Position numbers and translations under genes: made by a program
In this document: piece by piece, positions 62,334 through 64,000 of the stretch
How the letters are laid out: every line of letters starts with the position of its first letter
Position numbering within the stretch: the first letter of the stretch is position 1
The notes under the pieces: model-generated
The model's input: the letters and a program-made list of their open reading frames with translations, nothing else
Told to the model about the DNA's origin: nothing
Databases searched by the model: none
Source of the DNA: Karstenula rhodostoma CBS 690.94
Lineage: Eukaryota > Ascomycota > Dothideomycetes > Pleosporales > Didymosphaeriaceae
Assembly (NCBI GenBank): GCA_010093485.1
Contig: MU001496.1
Coordinates: 276,685 to 340,684, forward strand
DNA length: 64,000 nt
Direction of reading: 5' to 3'

Positions 62334-63048
62334 TCAGGGAGAGCCGTCTCGATACAGTAGACGAGACGATATCTTTTAATAGGTGGTTTAGGGTTGAATG
62401 CGTGGGGCTGCTCTAAGAATTCGCGAAGACCTCAAGAAATCTACAGTGCGGCCAGAACGAGCGTGATACCCTGATATAAGGAAGATGATGGCTGTAAACC
62501 GAAGATTTATCCCAGTGTCGAGGATTGATTTGATGATGCTGATGGAGGAGGATGAGAGGTACGCGTCTGCCAAGCCGGTCTAGCTGCACAGCAAAGATCC
62601 TCGACACGAATTCGGCCACAACTTGATTTAATCAAACACTGTATCACCTCTTCTGGAGGAAAAAAGGCATTAAAGACTCTGTCCTAGCATTTTCCATTGT
62701 TGTATTCACTCTACTCACAGGAGCACACCGCAAGGGATCATTCAGAGGATTGGTCGCATTGATTCAAGGGAGCCACAAAACGCGCTGCAACCCACAGCTT
62801 ACTCCCCTAGCCAAAGCCCTCCTTTGGCTCAAAACTGACCGATATTTATACCGGGTATCGTGCAACTGAAAGATGAAGAAACAATGCCAACCCCACCAGT
62901 CCTATACTACAGGATGCAGAATTCTTCTGCGTTCATAACGCCATGTATGCCGCTGACTGACAATAACCCATCCGACACTCGTACTCATCCTTCCTATTGC
63001 AAAAGAGATAAATCACCCACGTTCAATAACGCCTGAAAATGCAAATAT
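62334..63048. other. Intergenic: PLC-like gene promoter and sirtuin 3' region
   Basis: No gene is supported in this 715-bp spacer between two minus-strand genes. Confidence 0.3.
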
Positions 63049-64000
63049 CTACGAGATGGGTTGCGGATTGAGAAGATTCCCAATGCTCATTCGTGAAGAG
63101 GTCGAGTCCGCTGTGGATGGGCGCGATTCGTTTGTCGGGTGTGACGCATGGAAGTAGTCGTTCTCTTGTCGAATCTGTTCACTTGCCGTCCGTGGCTTGA
63201 CCGGGCTGCTGAACGGTTCCATGGGAGGACGCTCCGGAACGTGGTTATAACGGGAATCAGCATCCGATACAGGTTTGAACACAGTGAATCTGGCTCCACT
63301 TTTTCGTGGGGTCAAGGGATATCTTTTCGGGAGTTGGATTGAGTCTGCGTTCTCATCTTTAGGCACTGCAGCCAGCTGGCCCTTGAGCTTAGGAGGGATG
63401 ACCTTTGCAGTGCTCTTCTTCTGTTTGAAGGCGGTTGTGATTGCCGCGTTGGCCTCCTGCTTGACCTTGGTAGCCTTGCTCTTCGCGCCTGTCGTCTTCT
63501 TCGGTTGAGCCTTTGCTCGTTTGGCTTGGGGTTTGGCATCGGGCTTTCCGGTCATTTGGTCAAACGCATTGACCTTTGCAACGCCCTCAGAAGCCCTTTT
63601 TGTTCCTCTTGCTGTCTTGGAAGGTGTCTCTGGCTCTCCTGGCAAGGCCTGCGATTGTGGGCCAATGCGCGGGCTCTGAGCGGGTGTAGGCATTCCTTGG
63701 ATCTTGAGGACCTTCTTGGGTGTTCCTATCACCACGCAAGGTTTGTGCTTTGGTAGCTCATCGTCGGTAACCTGCTTGTGAACGGGATCGTCCCACTTTT
63801 GCATCGCGGCATGTCGCGCGACCTCATCGCATGGGCCCTGGATAATCAGATCCCAAATGTTCTCCAGCTCTTTACACTTAGGCTCAGGCTCGTTGTTGAT
63901 CCAGATGGTCACGCCATCCTTCCGGTCGCGCACGGTCGCACACATCTCTCGCACGATCCGTCGCACCCCGGGAACCTTCAAAGTTGTGCCCACAACGATA
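63049..64000 (-). CDS. Hst3/Hst4-type sirtuin, C-terminal part (cut by window edge)
   Basis: This is the 3' end of a minus-strand gene whose start lies beyond 64000. The visible part begins within the Rossmann fold at IVVGTTLKVPGVRRIVREMC and runs through VTIWINNEPEPKCKELENIW. The phrase GTTLKVPGV-x-R belongs to the Hst3/Hst4 class of NAD-dependent histone deacetylases, which remove acetyl from H3 Lys56 in yeasts. About 250 Lys/Pro/Ser-rich residues follow, with many basic clusters (KRAKAQPKKTTGAKSKATK), probably nuclear. The catalytic His and zinc cysteines would lie outside the window and cannot be checked. Confidence 0.85.
   Translation of the reverse strand, partial: IVVGTTLKVPGVRRIVREMCATVRDRKDGVTIWINNEPEPKCKELENIWDLIIQGPCDEVARHAAMQKWDDPVHKQVTDDELPKHKPCVVIGTPKKVLKIQGMPTPAQSPRIGPQSQALPGEPETPSKTARGTKRASEGVAKVNAFDQMTGKPDAKPQAKRAKAQPKKTTGAKSKATKVKQEANAAITTAFKQKKSTAKVIPPKLKGQLAAVPKDENADSIQLPKRYPLTPRKSGARFTVFKPVSDADSRYNHVPERPPMEPFSSPVKPRTASEQIRQENDYFHASHPTNESRPSTADSTSSRMSIGNLLNPQPIS

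Noticed and set aside
1..64000. CRISPR arrays, rRNA operons, additional tRNAs
   Set aside because: I looked for regularly spaced repeats, 5S-like sequence and further GGTTCGA-type B boxes with matching acceptor stems, and found none beyond tRNA-Glu. An exhaustive computational scan was not possible.

Overview
The window is nuclear DNA of a filamentous ascomycete (Pezizomycotina; probably a Dothideomycete, although the class is an inference). Protein genes lie on both strands and carry short spliceosomal introns (mostly 44-60 nt) with fungal GTNNGT, CTRAY and YAG signals. An AT-rich patch looks RIP-mutated, and a HET-protein relic and fungus-only membrane proteins are present. No bacterial operons, CRISPR arrays or rRNA genes were seen. 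Most calls come from spliced reading frames that I joined by hand.

Layout. 1-9 kb: mitochondrial Hsp78 (-), EF-1beta (+) with a U18-type box C/D snoRNA in its first intron, a tocopherol-cyclase-like protein (-), a secreted agmatinase-type ureohydrolase (-) and an Fpg-type DNA glycosylase (+). 9-17 kb: NatA subunit Nat1 (+), a frameshifted FAD amine oxidase (+), a 7-TM protein (-) and a UBE2S-like E2 (-). 17-23 kb: nucleoporin Nup120 (-) and Rad51 (-). 23-35 kb is gene-poor: two small fungus-specific genes, long non-coding stretches, a repeated coding-like element and an unusual tRNA-Glu. 35-45 kb: a proline-rich membrane protein (+), a large TBC Rab-GAP (-), a Spartan zinc-ribbon protein without its protease domain (+) and a reverse-transcriptase-related protein (-) that contains a near-complete copy of the histone H3 tail. 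45-47 kb is a small accessory island: RIP-like AT-rich DNA, an orphan gene and a complete TA-flanked MITE. 47-64 kb: a Nudix hydrolase, a GST, ribosomal protein uS14/S29, a CXC-SET protein, a HET relic, an MCH1-like MFS transporter, exosome subunit Rrp42, a large membrane glycoprotein, a PLC-X protein and the 3' end of an Hst3/Hst4-type sirtuin cut by the window edge.

Most genes are unrelated housekeeping neighbours and do not form a pathway. The items most worth attention are: (1) the tRNA-Glu(UUC) gene, which has the normal intron after position 37 and also a 51-bp GT...AG insertion in its D arm; (2) the histone-H3-tail mimic in the RT-like protein; (3) the S29 protein that has lost three of four zinc cysteines; (4) the zinc-ribbon-only Spartan homologue; and (5) the paired element in two gene-poor regions whose differences look like coding constraint.
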